Source: an uncultured Kineothrix sp. (GTDB lineage Bacteria > Bacillota > Clostridia > Lachnospirales > Lachnospiraceae). Taken from it: a DNA stretch of 64,000 bases. The notes beneath the pieces are model-generated. The model was not told where the DNA came from, did not search any database, and saw only the letters and a program-made list of their open reading frames with translations. The stretch spans positions 179,635 through 243,634 of the forward strand of contig CAJUSR010000005.1 in NCBI GenBank assembly GCA_910588855.1, given 5' to 3'. Shown here in pieces: positions 8,313-16,003 of this stretch; within the stretch, counting starts at the first letter, position 1; each line of letters starts with the position of its first letter. The position numbers were made by a program, and so were the translations under genes.

Positions 8313-9095
8313 ATGGATGGTTTTATGGATAAAATTGCGCAGAAGCTAGGGGCTCAAGAAGCGATACGTGCGAATGCTGCTGCAGACGCAGCACAGATAG
8401 AAAGGTTGGAAGCGCAGGTGAAAGAATATGACGCATGTATTAAGGAGATGCGCAAACTGAATTTGAGGAATGCTGAAAACGAGCAGAAATTAAAAGAAAT
8501 GTTGGAAAATGTCAGCAAACAGGTAAAATGTGCTTTGGAACAAAGCAGTGAACAGATAGGCCAGCTGGTAGAGCGGAGCGGAGGGCAGATAGGTCAGCTT
8601 ATAGAACAGAGCAGTGGGCAGATAGGTCAACTGGTGGAGAAGAGCAGCGGGCAAATAGGGCAGTTGATGGAGCAAAGCAGCGAGCAGATAGGCCAATTGG
8701 TAGAAAAAAGCAGTGGGCAGATAGAACAAATTACGGAAGAATGCATTGCAAAACTGCGTGGGGCGGAAGAGGAAGAAGCGAATAAAGCAGGAAAAGGGGA
8801 AGAAGTAGAGAAACTTTTGGAGGAAGTCCGCACATTGACGGCGGAAAATATGACGAAGATGGAAGAAATGTTCCGGCGGGCGGACGATTTCGTACACAGG
8901 GAAAATGTAAAGGTATACCGTAACGTCCAAGCGGCTACTACGGAGGAGTTGGAGAAGCAGACGCAGGCAGTTATAAGCGGCCAGCAGGAACTTGAACGGA
9001 AAAATAAAAAATTGTATACAATTGGCATTTTGACATTGATAACTTCGATTGCGAATTTGGGCTTGCTGATTGCATATTTGGCAGGGCTGTTTTAG
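8313..9095 (+). CDS. Tail-anchored coiled-coil protein with six 11-residue repeats
   Basis: 260 residues. Residues 20-75 are helical and charged. Residues 78-143 are six tandem 11-residue units of consensus SSGQIGQLVEK. Residues 150-235 are again helical and acidic, and a single hydrophobic segment at about 235-257 ends the protein at the C-terminus. An 11-residue (hendecad) period fits a right-handed or straight coiled coil. The topology suggests a tail-anchored membrane protein with a cytoplasmic rod. I do not recognise a family. ATG 8313 was chosen over ATG 8292 because GGGAGGAG lies between them. Single-gene transcript. Confidence 0.75.
   Translation: MDGFMDKIAQKLGAQEAIRANAAADAAQIERLEAQVKEYDACIKEMRKLNLRNAENEQKLKEMLENVSKQVKCALEQSSEQIGQLVERSGGQIGQLIEQSSGQIGQLVEKSSGQIGQLMEQSSEQIGQLVEKSSGQIEQITEECIAKLRGAEEEEANKAGKGEEVEKLLEEVRTLTAENMTKMEEMFRRADDFVHRENVKVYRNVQAATTEELEKQTQAVISGQQELERKNKKLYTIGILTLITSIANLGLLIAYLAGLF
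8544..8741 (+). repeat. Six 33-bp tandem repeats inside the coiled-coil gene
   Basis: Six in-frame 33-bp units encode SSEQIGQLVER, SGGQIGQLIEQ, SSGQIGQLVEK, SSGQIGQLMEQ, SSEQIGQLVEK and SSGQIEQITEE. Units are similar in DNA as well as in protein, so copy number could change by slippage without breaking the frame. Confidence 0.85.
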
Positions 9096-9126
9096 TATTT
9101 AATATAAGGAAAGAGAGGCTGTATAA

Positions 9127-9690
9127 ATGGGGAAGCAGAGCTGGAAACCGGGAAATATGCTCTATCCATTGCCGGTAGTATTGATAAGTACAGCGGACAG
9201 GGATGGAAAGAAAAACGTTTTTACTGTGGCATGGACAGGCACTGTTTGCAGCGACCCGCCGATGGTCTCTATTTCAGTCCGGCCGGAGCGTTATTCCTAT
9301 CATATGATAAAAGAAACAGGAGAGTTTGTCATTAATCTAACGACGGAAGAGCTGGCTTATGCGACGGACTACTGCGGTGTAGTGAGTGGACGTGATATAG
9401 ACAAGTTTGAGAAACTGCATTTGACTCCGGAAAAGGCGGATATCGTAAAAGTTCCGCTTGTCAAAGAAAGCCCGGTGAATATCGAATGTCTGGTAAAAGA
9501 CGTGAAAGCATTGGGGAGCCATGACATGTTCATTGCTCAGGTAGTAGCGGTGCATGCGGACGAAAAATATATGGACGTAAAGAATAAATTTCATTTTGAC
9601 AAGGCGTACCCTATTGTATATTCTCATGGCGAATATATATCTCTGGGCAGAAAAATAGGAACTTTTGGTTACAGTGTGAAAAAAAAATAA
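9127..9690 (+). CDS. Flavin reductase-like, FMN-binding split-barrel protein
   Basis: 187 residues of the flavin reductase/FlaRed family. The N-terminus LPVVLISTADRDGKKNVFT followed by AWTGTVCSDPPMVSISVRP is the FMN-binding part of the barrel; the later ESPVNIECLVKDV and ahead-of-C-terminal FDKAYPIVYSHGEY segments fit too. Such proteins bind FMN and reduce flavin or act in electron transfer; the partner is unknown. Start ATG 9127 after AAGGAAAGAGAGG. It ends only 2 bp from the end of the convergent dinB gene, so each transcript must end within the other's coding region or read through. Confidence 0.88.
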   Translation: MGKQSWKPGNMLYPLPVVLISTADRDGKKNVFTVAWTGTVCSDPPMVSISVRPERYSYHMIKETGEFVINLTTEELAYATDYCGVVSGRDIDKFEKLHLTPEKADIVKVPLVKESPVNIECLVKDVKALGSHDMFIAQVVAVHADEKYMDVKNKFHFDKAYPIVYSHGEYISLGRKIGTFGYSVKKK

Positions 9691-9692
9691 AT

Positions 9693-10931
9693 CTAATCAT
9701 CTTTTTTATGGAGCAGGCTTCCGCGGACAACGGAGTCTTCTCCATATTTTTTACGGATGGAATCCAACGCCCGTTCCAGCTTTTGCTGTTTTGACACAGG
9801 AATGTCTTGGGCAGGGGAGCCGCTTGGGGATATTTTTATTTCCGGCATATCGAAAAGGTTTAGTTGGATAGGTTCATCTTCCGGTATTAATTTGGAAGTC
9901 CGGATGCCTAAAAGCCGCACAGGGGAACCATCCCACAATTCATCGAATAGGAGGCAGGCTTTGGAATAAATGGCATCGGTGGAAGAAGCAGGGGTTGTAA
10001 GGGTTGACTGATGGGAAACTTTGCGGAAGGTATGATATTTGATTTCTGTGCTTATCATTCCTGCCATCTGGCGGGACTTCCGCAATCTTCCGGCGACTGT
10101 TTCCGCAAGGGAAAGAAGAGTGCGACATGCATCTTCCCTTGTAAGGGCATCCTCTTTTAAGGTTATGGAGTTGCCGATACCCTTTAAATCCAAGTGTTCT
10201 GTTATAACTTCGGAATCATCAATTCCATTGGCATATTCCCACAACATAATCCCGTGGCTTTTTAAATGGGATGCAAGGATGGATTTATCTGCCATAGCTA
10301 AATCGCCAATTGTAAGAATTTCTAATTTTTTTAAAGCTTCCATGCTGGCATGTCCGCACATATAAAGGGAGGAGACAGGAAGAGGCCACATTTTTTCCTG
10401 TATTTCTTCCGAATAGAGGGTATGTACCAGATTGGGCTTTTTAAAATCAGATGCCATTTTGGCAAGGACTTTCCGGTCGGAAATCCCGATGTTCACGGTA
10501 TACCCGAATTTTTCAAAGATGGAATCTTTTATTTTGGCTGCGGCCAGATGGGGCGCCCCATACCGTGCGGCAACCGGCGTATAATCCATATAGCATTCAT
10601 CTACGCTTACTTGCTCAATATCCGGGCAGATATGGAAAAGGAAATCCATCAATTCGGCAGAGCGTTGGCGGTACAGCGTATGGTTTGGCGGGTGGAGGAG
10701 AAGATGAGGGCATTTACGCATGGCATTGACAATAGGCTCCCCGGTCTGCACGCCATAAGCCTTCGCCGGAATAGATTTGGCCAATACCACACCATGACGT
10801 TTTTCCATATCCCCTCCTATAATAGAAGGAATCTCCCGCAAATCAATATCAGCGCCTCGAGATAAATTTTCCAAGGCACTCCAGCTTAAATAGGCGGAAT
10901 TGACATCAATATGAAAAATGATTTTAGGCAT
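9693..10931 (-). CDS. dinB: DNA polymerase IV (Y-family translesion polymerase)
   Basis: 412 residues. It begins FHIDVNSAYLSW, the first catalytic Asp motif, and has SVDECYMDYT carrying the paired acidic residues of Y-family polymerases. Then come the helix-hairpin-helix thumb (LKKLEILTIGDLA) and the little-finger domain (SITLKEDALTREDA...). It copies past damaged bases with low fidelity. The frame extends 44 codons further upstream, but ATG 10931 has AAGGAG upstream and gives the family's usual start. A C-terminal QLNLFD motif (near 355-360) resembles the beta-clamp binding peptide. Confidence 0.93.
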   Translation of the reverse strand: MPKIIFHIDVNSAYLSWSALENLSRGADIDLREIPSIIGGDMEKRHGVVLAKSIPAKAYGVQTGEPIVNAMRKCPHLLLHPPNHTLYRQRSAELMDFLFHICPDIEQVSVDECYMDYTPVAARYGAPHLAAAKIKDSIFEKFGYTVNIGISDRKVLAKMASDFKKPNLVHTLYSEEIQEKMWPLPVSSLYMCGHASMEALKKLEILTIGDLAMADKSILASHLKSHGIMLWEYANGIDDSEVITEHLDLKGIGNSITLKEDALTREDACRTLLSLAETVAGRLRKSRQMAGMISTEIKYHTFRKVSHQSTLTTPASSTDAIYSKACLLFDELWDGSPVRLLGIRTSKLIPEDEPIQLNLFDMPEIKISPSGSPAQDIPVSKQQKLERALDSIRKKYGEDSVVRGSLLHKKDD

Positions 10932-11055
10932 AAGAACACTCCTTTTTATTATAATCATATTAAGATATAAGGAAGAGGGAAAAAGGATACACAGGGTAAA
11001 GCGCGCCTTGACAAATACCGAATCTGGACAACAAAAAGAACCAGAACCAATACCC

Positions 11056-11247
11056 AATGTCATTTAGTTAATGGTACCGGACGCCGTGAGGAACATAAAA
11101 TGCTCCGTCACCACGCTTTCGCTCGGTAAAAAGCGTAACGGACACTAAACTCGTGAGGAACCTCGTTAAGTGCCGACGCTTTTTAACGGGTTCCTTGAGC
11201 ATTTTATGTTCCTCACGGCTGAATCAAGGCACTAACTAAATGACATT
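11056..11247. mobile_element. MITE-like structured element E1 with terminal inverted repeats and flanking direct repeats
   Basis: 192 bp with no gene. The ends are perfect 15-bp inverted repeats (AATGTCATTTAGTTA / TAACTAAATGACATT). A 12-bp direct repeat, GAACCAATACCC, lies immediately outside both ends (11044-11055 and 11248-11259), as expected for a target-site duplication. Inside, a second perfect 23-bp inverted repeat (arms near 11081 and 11197, containing AACATAAAATG) encloses a core hairpin near 11114-11190. The whole unit can fold into one nested stem. Its core is related to that of the element at 11435-11570. Confidence 0.75.
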
Positions 11248-11434
11248 GAACCAATACCCCCTCTTTTTACCAACCCCTTTTGGACAAAATTTTCCAAACC
11301 AAAGCAAACCACAAAGTCTGCCCCTCATCCCTTTCATCATTATAATACAAAAAATAAAAGCAAATCAACACACCACCCTCCCAATCCCCCCTAAACCTCC
11401 TCCTCCATAAAAAAATGAAAGCCATAGACTCCCA

Positions 11435-11570
11435 GTTCCCATTTGAAAGCAATGGTATTTGGATCGTTAAAAAACGCCGGTTCTTAGGCACTGTCCTTTA
11501 GTGCCTTAGCACCGCTGCGTTTTTTGCCGAGCGAAAGCGCGTCCAAATACCATTGCTTTCAAATGGGAAC
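11435..11570. repeat. Structured element E2 with 29-bp perfect terminal inverted repeats
   Basis: 136 bp ending in perfect 29-bp inverted repeats (left 11435-11463 starting GTTCCCATTTG, right 11542-11570). A partial extra copy of the right end (GCTTTCAAATGGGAAC) follows at 11573-11588. The centre is a hairpin whose sequence, read on the minus strand, matches the core of E1 (CGCTTTCGCTCGG, then an AAAAA-rich arm). The remaining DNA between 10932 and 11774 has no supported gene. Confidence 0.7.
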
Positions 11571-11774
11571 GTGCTTTCAAATGGGAACACCCCAAAAACA
11601 GCGCACCCCATTGTGCCAAATCCCTCCCTCTTTACAACTAAAATAAATACTGTTAGAATAAATCTGTTCTGTTACAATTTTATGACAAAAAAGGGAAATA
11701 TAAATTACATATTCCTGCAAAGGCGCCATATTTTTGCAGGAAAATAAGGATAGAAATGGATTGAATTTGCGGAT

Positions 11775-13355
11775 ATGAAGAAAATTACAAAAAATTACAA
11801 ACGTTTACAGGTCAGGTCAACAAAAATTGCGGTTTTGGCAATTATTACCTTTATATTTCTTATGCCAGGATATACTAAGATAAAAAATACGGGAAACAAT
11901 ATGTTTACGGTGCTTTTGAACGGAACTTATGTGGGAACGATAGGCGATGGGGCAAAAGCGGAGGAATATTTAAGGCAGGCACGCAGGATGGTGGCTGGAG
12001 ACGGCGAAGAGCTTGTATTGATTGACAGCAATTTGGAATGCGTGGGCGAAGAGGTGTTTTGGGGCCATATCGACAGCGAAGAAACCGTGGTGGAAAACAT
12101 GGTTCAGGTGCTGAAAGATAATGTGAAGCAGACTTTGCACCGGTCTTATACAGTGAAGGTAAATGATTATACGGTGAATTTGGCGAGTAAGGAGGAAGTT
12201 CTCAGGCTGCTGCGTTCTTCGATTGGCAAATACGATTCGGAGGGGAAATATGATGTGGATTTGGTCTTGGATGCCACGAGGGAATTGAATGTGCTGACTA
12301 CCGAAGTAAAGTCGAAAGAGGAGCGGAAGAAAGAGGAAGAGGATGTTCCTGTGCTTGCGTCAGTTGGTATTTTCAAAACTTTGGACGAAATGTTTGAAGG
12401 GGTGGAACCGGCAGGCGAAAAGGACTTTTCGGATTATGAACTTGGCCTGGTTTCTTTGGAGTTCGGTGATGAAGTCGAGGTGGTAGAGTCCTATCTGTCG
12501 GAAGAAGAGTTGACACCGATAGATGAAGCCATTGAGGAAGTAACCAAAGAACAGGAGAAGAACCAGATATATGAGGTTGTGTCCGGCGATTCCCTTTCCA
12601 AGATTGCAGTAGAAAATGAATTGACGATTGAAAAGCTAATCGAAATGAATGAATCCATAGAAAATGAAAATTCCACCATCCGTGTCGGTGATGAAATTAT
12701 TATAACCGTGCCGGAGCCGGAACTTTCGGTAGAGCGGCAGGAAGAAATTTATTATGAAGAGGACTACGAGGCGGAAATCATTTATGTGGATAACGATGAT
12801 TGGTACACGACGGAAAGCAAGACTTTGCAGGAGCCTTCCGCAGGGCACAGGAAAGTGGTTGCAATGGTTTCCTACCGCAACAATGCGGAAACCGACAGGG
12901 AGATTATAAAAGAAGAAGTGACCTACGAAGCGGTGCCGAAGATTGTGGAGAAGGGAACGAAGATTCCGCCCACATATATTAAGCCGATTTCCGGTGGAAG
13001 GCTTTCTTCCGGTTTTGGAAGGCGCAGTAGACCGACGAGGGGTGCAAGTACTTATCATAAAGGCATTGACTGGGCGACACCGGTAGGGACTGCGGTAATG
13101 GCATCTTCCGGTGGAACGGTAGCGAAAGCCGGATGGGGCAGCGGCTATGGTTATGTGGTTTATATTAACCATGCGGATGGACGCCAGACGAGATATGGGC
13201 ATTTGAGCAAAGTGCTGGTATCCGCAGGGCAGACAGTATCCCAAGGGCAGAAGATTGCCTTAAGCGGCAATACTGGTATCAGTTCCGGACCCCATGTCCA
13301 CTTTGAAATTTTAATTGACGGTTCCCAAGTGAATCCGCTAAAGTATCTAAACTGA
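11775..13355 (+). CDS. Membrane-anchored LysM + G5 + M23 peptidase
   Basis: 526 residues. An N-terminal hydrophobic segment (about 18-36) anchors or exports it. A LysM peptidoglycan-binding motif follows (YEVVSGDSLSKIAVEN, about 265-312), then an acidic linker, a G5-type domain (about 350-398) and a C-terminal M23 metalloendopeptidase (about 403-526). The M23 zinc motifs are HKGIDWATP (HxxxD), the HLSK region and HVHFE. M23 enzymes cut peptide cross-links in the wall. This architecture is common in Clostridia and is usually linked to wall remodelling. The ATG has only a weak upstream ribosome site. The next gene, murA, has its own promoter. Confidence 0.9.
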   Translation: MKKITKNYKRLQVRSTKIAVLAIITFIFLMPGYTKIKNTGNNMFTVLLNGTYVGTIGDGAKAEEYLRQARRMVAGDGEELVLIDSNLECVGEEVFWGHIDSEETVVENMVQVLKDNVKQTLHRSYTVKVNDYTVNLASKEEVLRLLRSSIGKYDSEGKYDVDLVLDATRELNVLTTEVKSKEERKKEEEDVPVLASVGIFKTLDEMFEGVEPAGEKDFSDYELGLVSLEFGDEVEVVESYLSEEELTPIDEAIEEVTKEQEKNQIYEVVSGDSLSKIAVENELTIEKLIEMNESIENENSTIRVGDEIIITVPEPELSVERQEEIYYEEDYEAEIIYVDNDDWYTTESKTLQEPSAGHRKVVAMVSYRNNAETDREIIKEEVTYEAVPKIVEKGTKIPPTYIKPISGGRLSSGFGRRSRPTRGASTYHKGIDWATPVGTAVMASSGGTVAKAGWGSGYGYVVYINHADGRQTRYGHLSKVLVSAGQTVSQGQKIALSGNTGISSGPHVHFEILIDGSQVNPLKYLN

Positions 13356-13368
13356 TTGAAAAGCACCA

Positions 13369-13396
13369 TTTACAAATGACATTTTTATGGTATAAT
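13369..13396 (+). promoter_or_regulatory. Promoter for murA
   Basis: TTTACA (13369-13374), 16 bp, then a perfect TATAAT (13391-13396) preceded by TGG, an extended -10. It starts just 13 bp past the peptidase stop. A short GGGG/CCCC hairpin follows at about 13413-13437. Confidence 0.65.
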
Positions 13397-13429
13397 CATT
13401 AAGATGACATGTTGCAGGGGGTGTTGCCC

Positions 13430-13516
13430 TTGCAGAAATGGATGAAGAGAAATACTGTGTTTAGATTCCTGCAAACGGTGAAAAAAGCAGTTTTGGGCGT
13501 TTACAGGAACAGTTGA
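13430..13516 (+). CDS. Possible 28-residue cationic leader ORF before murA
   Basis: A TTG-initiated frame after GGGGGTGTTGCCC encodes a short basic peptide rich in K/R and aromatic residues (MQKWMKRNTVF at its start) and stops with TGA 67 bp before murA. It lies inside the murA leader. Coding is unproven; the start codon is weak and nothing else supports it. It could be a translated leader or chance. Confidence 0.2.
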   Translation: MQKWMKRNTVFRFLQTVKKAVLGVYRNS

Positions 13517-13582
13517 TTAGGATAGAGAATAGATAGCGGCCGGAAGATTTTTCACGGCAGCGATATAGATAGAGGGTACACC

Positions 13583-14875
13583 ATGGAACAGTTTGCGATT
13601 AAAGGTGGTAATCCGTTGGTAGGGGAAGTGGAAATAGGGGGCGCTAAAAATGCTGCCCTTGCTATTCTTGCAGCCGCAATTATGACGGATGAAACCGTAT
13701 TGATAGAAAACATGCCTGACGTCCGTGACACGAATGTACTGATTCAGGCGATGGAAAGCATTGGCGTTATTGTAAAAAGGCTGGATAGGCACACGGTGAA
13801 AATTAATGCATCCAATGTTCACGATGTGGTAATAGAGGATGATTTTATTAAAAAGATTAGAGCGTCTTATTATCTTCTGGGAGCCTTGCTTGGGAAATAT
13901 AAAAAGGCAGAGGTTTCTTTGCCCGGCGGGTGTAATATCGGTTTACGCCCCATCGACCAGCATATTAAAGGGTTCCGCGCCCTTGGGGCAGATGTCCGGA
14001 TTGAACATGGGTTGATTATTACCGATGCCGAACATTTACGTGGGAGCCATGTCTATTTGGACGTGGTATCCGTAGGTGCTACCATTAATGTTATGATGGC
14101 GGCGGCGATGGCAGAAGGGAAGACTACCATTGAAAATGCAGCAAAAGAACCGCATGTGGTAGATTTAGCCAATTTTTTGAATAGCATGGGCGCAGATATA
14201 AAGGGCGCCGGAACTGATGTGATACGTATCAAAGGGGTGTCCAAACTGCATGGCAGTGAGTATGCTATTATCCCGGATCAAATTGAAGCAGGCACATTTA
14301 TGTTTGCGGCGGCGGTTACCAAAGGGGATGTGACGGTAAAAAACGTTATCCCAAAACATTTGGAGTCCATCAGCGCTAAACTTCTGGAAATCGGGTGCGA
14401 TGTGGAGGAGTCAGACGATGCGGTGCGGGTAGTGGCGTCTAAGCCGTTAGGGCATACCCATGTAAAGACATTGCCTTATCCGGGTTTCCCTACGGACATG
14501 CAGCCGCAGATAGCTGTAACCCTTGGTTTATCAATAGGAACCAGTATTGTGACGGAAAGTATTTTTGAAAACCGTTTTAAATATGTAGATGAGCTGACAA
14601 GGATGGGGGCCAGCATTAAAGTAGAAGGCAATACCGCCATTATAGATGGTGTAAAGAAATATACCGGAGCCAGCATTACTGCGCCGGATTTACGGGCGGG
14701 GGCAGCATTGGTAATAGCTGGGCTTGCAGCGGAAGGGATTACGATAGTAGACGATATTAAGTTTATACAGCGAGGATATGAAGATTTCCACTTGAAACTG
14801 AAAGCGCTGGGCGCGCAGATTGAAATGGTGAATACCGAGAAGGAACTGCAGAAGTTTAAGCTGAAGATTGGTTAG
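13583..14875 (+). CDS. murA: UDP-N-acetylglucosamine 1-carboxyvinyltransferase
   Basis: 430 residues. First committed step of peptidoglycan synthesis: transfers enolpyruvate from PEP to UDP-GlcNAc in the cytosol. It starts MEQFAIKGGNPLVGEVEIGGAKNAAL with the KNA substrate motif. The active-site Cys lies in LPGGCNIGLRPIDQH (about 112-126), so the enzyme should be the fosfomycin-sensitive Cys type rather than an Asp variant. The inside-out alpha/beta barrel repeats run to the end. Start ATG 13583 with AGAGGG upstream. It is transcribed from 13369 and ends at the terminator at 14882. Confidence 0.96.
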   Translation: MEQFAIKGGNPLVGEVEIGGAKNAALAILAAAIMTDETVLIENMPDVRDTNVLIQAMESIGVIVKRLDRHTVKINASNVHDVVIEDDFIKKIRASYYLLGALLGKYKKAEVSLPGGCNIGLRPIDQHIKGFRALGADVRIEHGLIITDAEHLRGSHVYLDVVSVGATINVMMAAAMAEGKTTIENAAKEPHVVDLANFLNSMGADIKGAGTDVIRIKGVSKLHGSEYAIIPDQIEAGTFMFAAAVTKGDVTVKNVIPKHLESISAKLLEIGCDVEESDDAVRVVASKPLGHTHVKTLPYPGFPTDMQPQIAVTLGLSIGTSIVTESIFENRFKYVDELTRMGASIKVEGNTAIIDGVKKYTGASITAPDLRAGAALVIAGLAAEGITIVDDIKFIQRGYEDFHLKLKALGAQIEMVNTEKELQKFKLKIG

Positions 14876-14881
14876 TTAATG

Positions 14882-14925
14882 ACCCCTTACTGTAGGGAAT
14901 GGTTTCCTATAGTAAGGGGTATTTC
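14882..14925 (+). terminator. Rho-independent terminator of murA
   Basis: A stem of about 17 bp (ACCCCTTACTGTAGGGAA with TTTCCTATAGTAAGGGGT) and a short loop, followed by a weak T tract (ATTTC). It is 7 bp past the murA stop and ends just before the TSUP gene. Confidence 0.75.
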
Positions 14926-14951
14926 ATAAAGTGAAATAGGAGGATGCGAAT

Positions 14952-15737
14952 ATGGTTTACATTTTGTTTTTTGTCATTAGTTTTTTGGCTTCCATAGCCG
15001 GGGCTATTTGCGGCATTGGGGGCGGAGTCATCATTAAGCCGTTGTTGGATTCTTTTGGGCTAATGGATGTAAAGACGATAAGCTTCCTGTCTGGCTGTAC
15101 GGTCTTGGCTATGAGTACATATTCTTTTGTAGTATCAAAATTGAAAAAGGAATCTTTGGTCGATATGCGGATAGGGACACCTCTTGCCATAGGGGCTGCC
15201 GTAGGGGGCGTTTTGGGGAAAAGTTTGTTTCAGGCGCTTGTACGGTCTTTTGACCAAAATTATGTAGGCGCCATTCAGGCAGGATGCCTTTTAGCCGTAA
15301 CGCTGGGAACGCTCGTTTACACCATTTATAAAGCAAAAGTCAAAACTATGCATGTAACGAATTTGGTGGTATGCCTGTTGGTGGGTCTGGTGCTGGGAGT
15401 AATGTCTTCATTCCTTGGAATCGGAGGCGGGCCGATTAATCTTGTGGTGCTTTTTTACTTTTTTTCCATGTCCACGAAAACTGCGGCTCAAAATTCTTTA
15501 TACATTATTTTGTTTTCCCAGATTACAAGCCTTTTAAATTCAATTTTTACATCCACGGTTCCGGCATTTTCCATTTTCCTTTTGGTTTTAATGGCGTCAG
15601 GGGGAATCCTTGGAGGGTTTTGCGGCAGGAAAATCAATAAAAAGATTGATGATCGTAAAGTAGATATGCTGTTCATGGCTCTTATGGTTGTGATTATCTT
15701 CATTAATATATACAACATGTACCGTTTCCTTGCTTAA
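14952..15737 (+). CDS. TSUP (TauE/SafE) family anion exporter
   Basis: 261 residues with about eight hydrophobic helices in two homologous halves. Each half carries the family's glycine-rich motif: GAICGIGGGVIIKP near the start and SSFLGIGGGPINL in the middle. TSUP proteins move sulfite, sulfate, thiosulfate or organosulfur anions, mostly outward. Start ATG 14952 after AGGAGG. It is the first gene of a run that continues with a sulfatase-maturase-like enzyme, a tripartite transporter and a sulfatase, so export of sulfate or sulfite released by the sulfatase is a reasonable but untested role. A terminator hairpin follows. Confidence 0.88.
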   Translation: MVYILFFVISFLASIAGAICGIGGGVIIKPLLDSFGLMDVKTISFLSGCTVLAMSTYSFVVSKLKKESLVDMRIGTPLAIGAAVGGVLGKSLFQALVRSFDQNYVGAIQAGCLLAVTLGTLVYTIYKAKVKTMHVTNLVVCLLVGLVLGVMSSFLGIGGGPINLVVLFYFFSMSTKTAAQNSLYIILFSQITSLLNSIFTSTVPAFSIFLLVLMASGGILGGFCGRKINKKIDDRKVDMLFMALMVVIIFINIYNMYRFLA

Positions 15738-15784
15738 CAGGGGTTTGTGCAACATTGGCTAATCGCCTCGGTAAGGTAAGAAGG

Positions 15785-15985
15785 CGCATTATGAGCAAAA
15801 AGGAATCCTGCAGCAGGATTCTTTTTCACCTTATAGGAAAGTCCTTCGCCAGAAAGACGCAGATTTAGGAAGTGTCGAAGACGCTCTTTTATGCGCAGCC
15901 CCGTGCAGAGGAAATAAGCCGCTATGGGGCGCATGGGCACAAAGCGGGTAGGGGAAGACGATTCTTCTCTGCTCAATTTAAGAAT
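15785..15985. repeat. Mosaic intergenic repeat, copy 2
   Basis: The left part (GAATCCTG hairpin, then TATAGGAAAGTCCTTCGCC) matches the right part of 23066-23130. The right part (about 15885-15985, with TTTTATGCGCAGCCCC, GAGGAAATAAGCCGCTATG and GAAGACGATTCTTCTCTGCTC) matches about 1580-1770. So copies 1, 2 and 3 share different modules. It lies between the TSUP gene and the radical SAM gene. Confidence 0.7.
15801..15826 (+). terminator. Terminator hairpin after the TSUP gene (part of the mosaic repeat)
   Basis: A perfect 8-bp stem, GAATCCTG / CAGGATTC with a 3-nt loop, followed by TTTTT. The same hairpin ends copy 3 at 23066. Confidence 0.65.
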
Positions 15986-16003
15986 AGAAAGGATAGATGT
16001 GTA

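Noticed and set aside
10350..10865. Plus-strand open frame of 171 residues inside dinB
   Set aside because: Antisense shadow of a clear DNA polymerase IV gene with a better start and motifs.
11267..11491. Minus-strand 74-residue open frame between the two structured elements
   Set aside because: Runs into the E2 inverted repeat, no ribosome site, low-complexity translation.
15872..16003. Extension of the radical SAM gene to an upstream ATG at 15872
   Set aside because: The extra codons lie in the mosaic repeat shared with other gaps; ATG 16004 has the ribosome site and normal family start.
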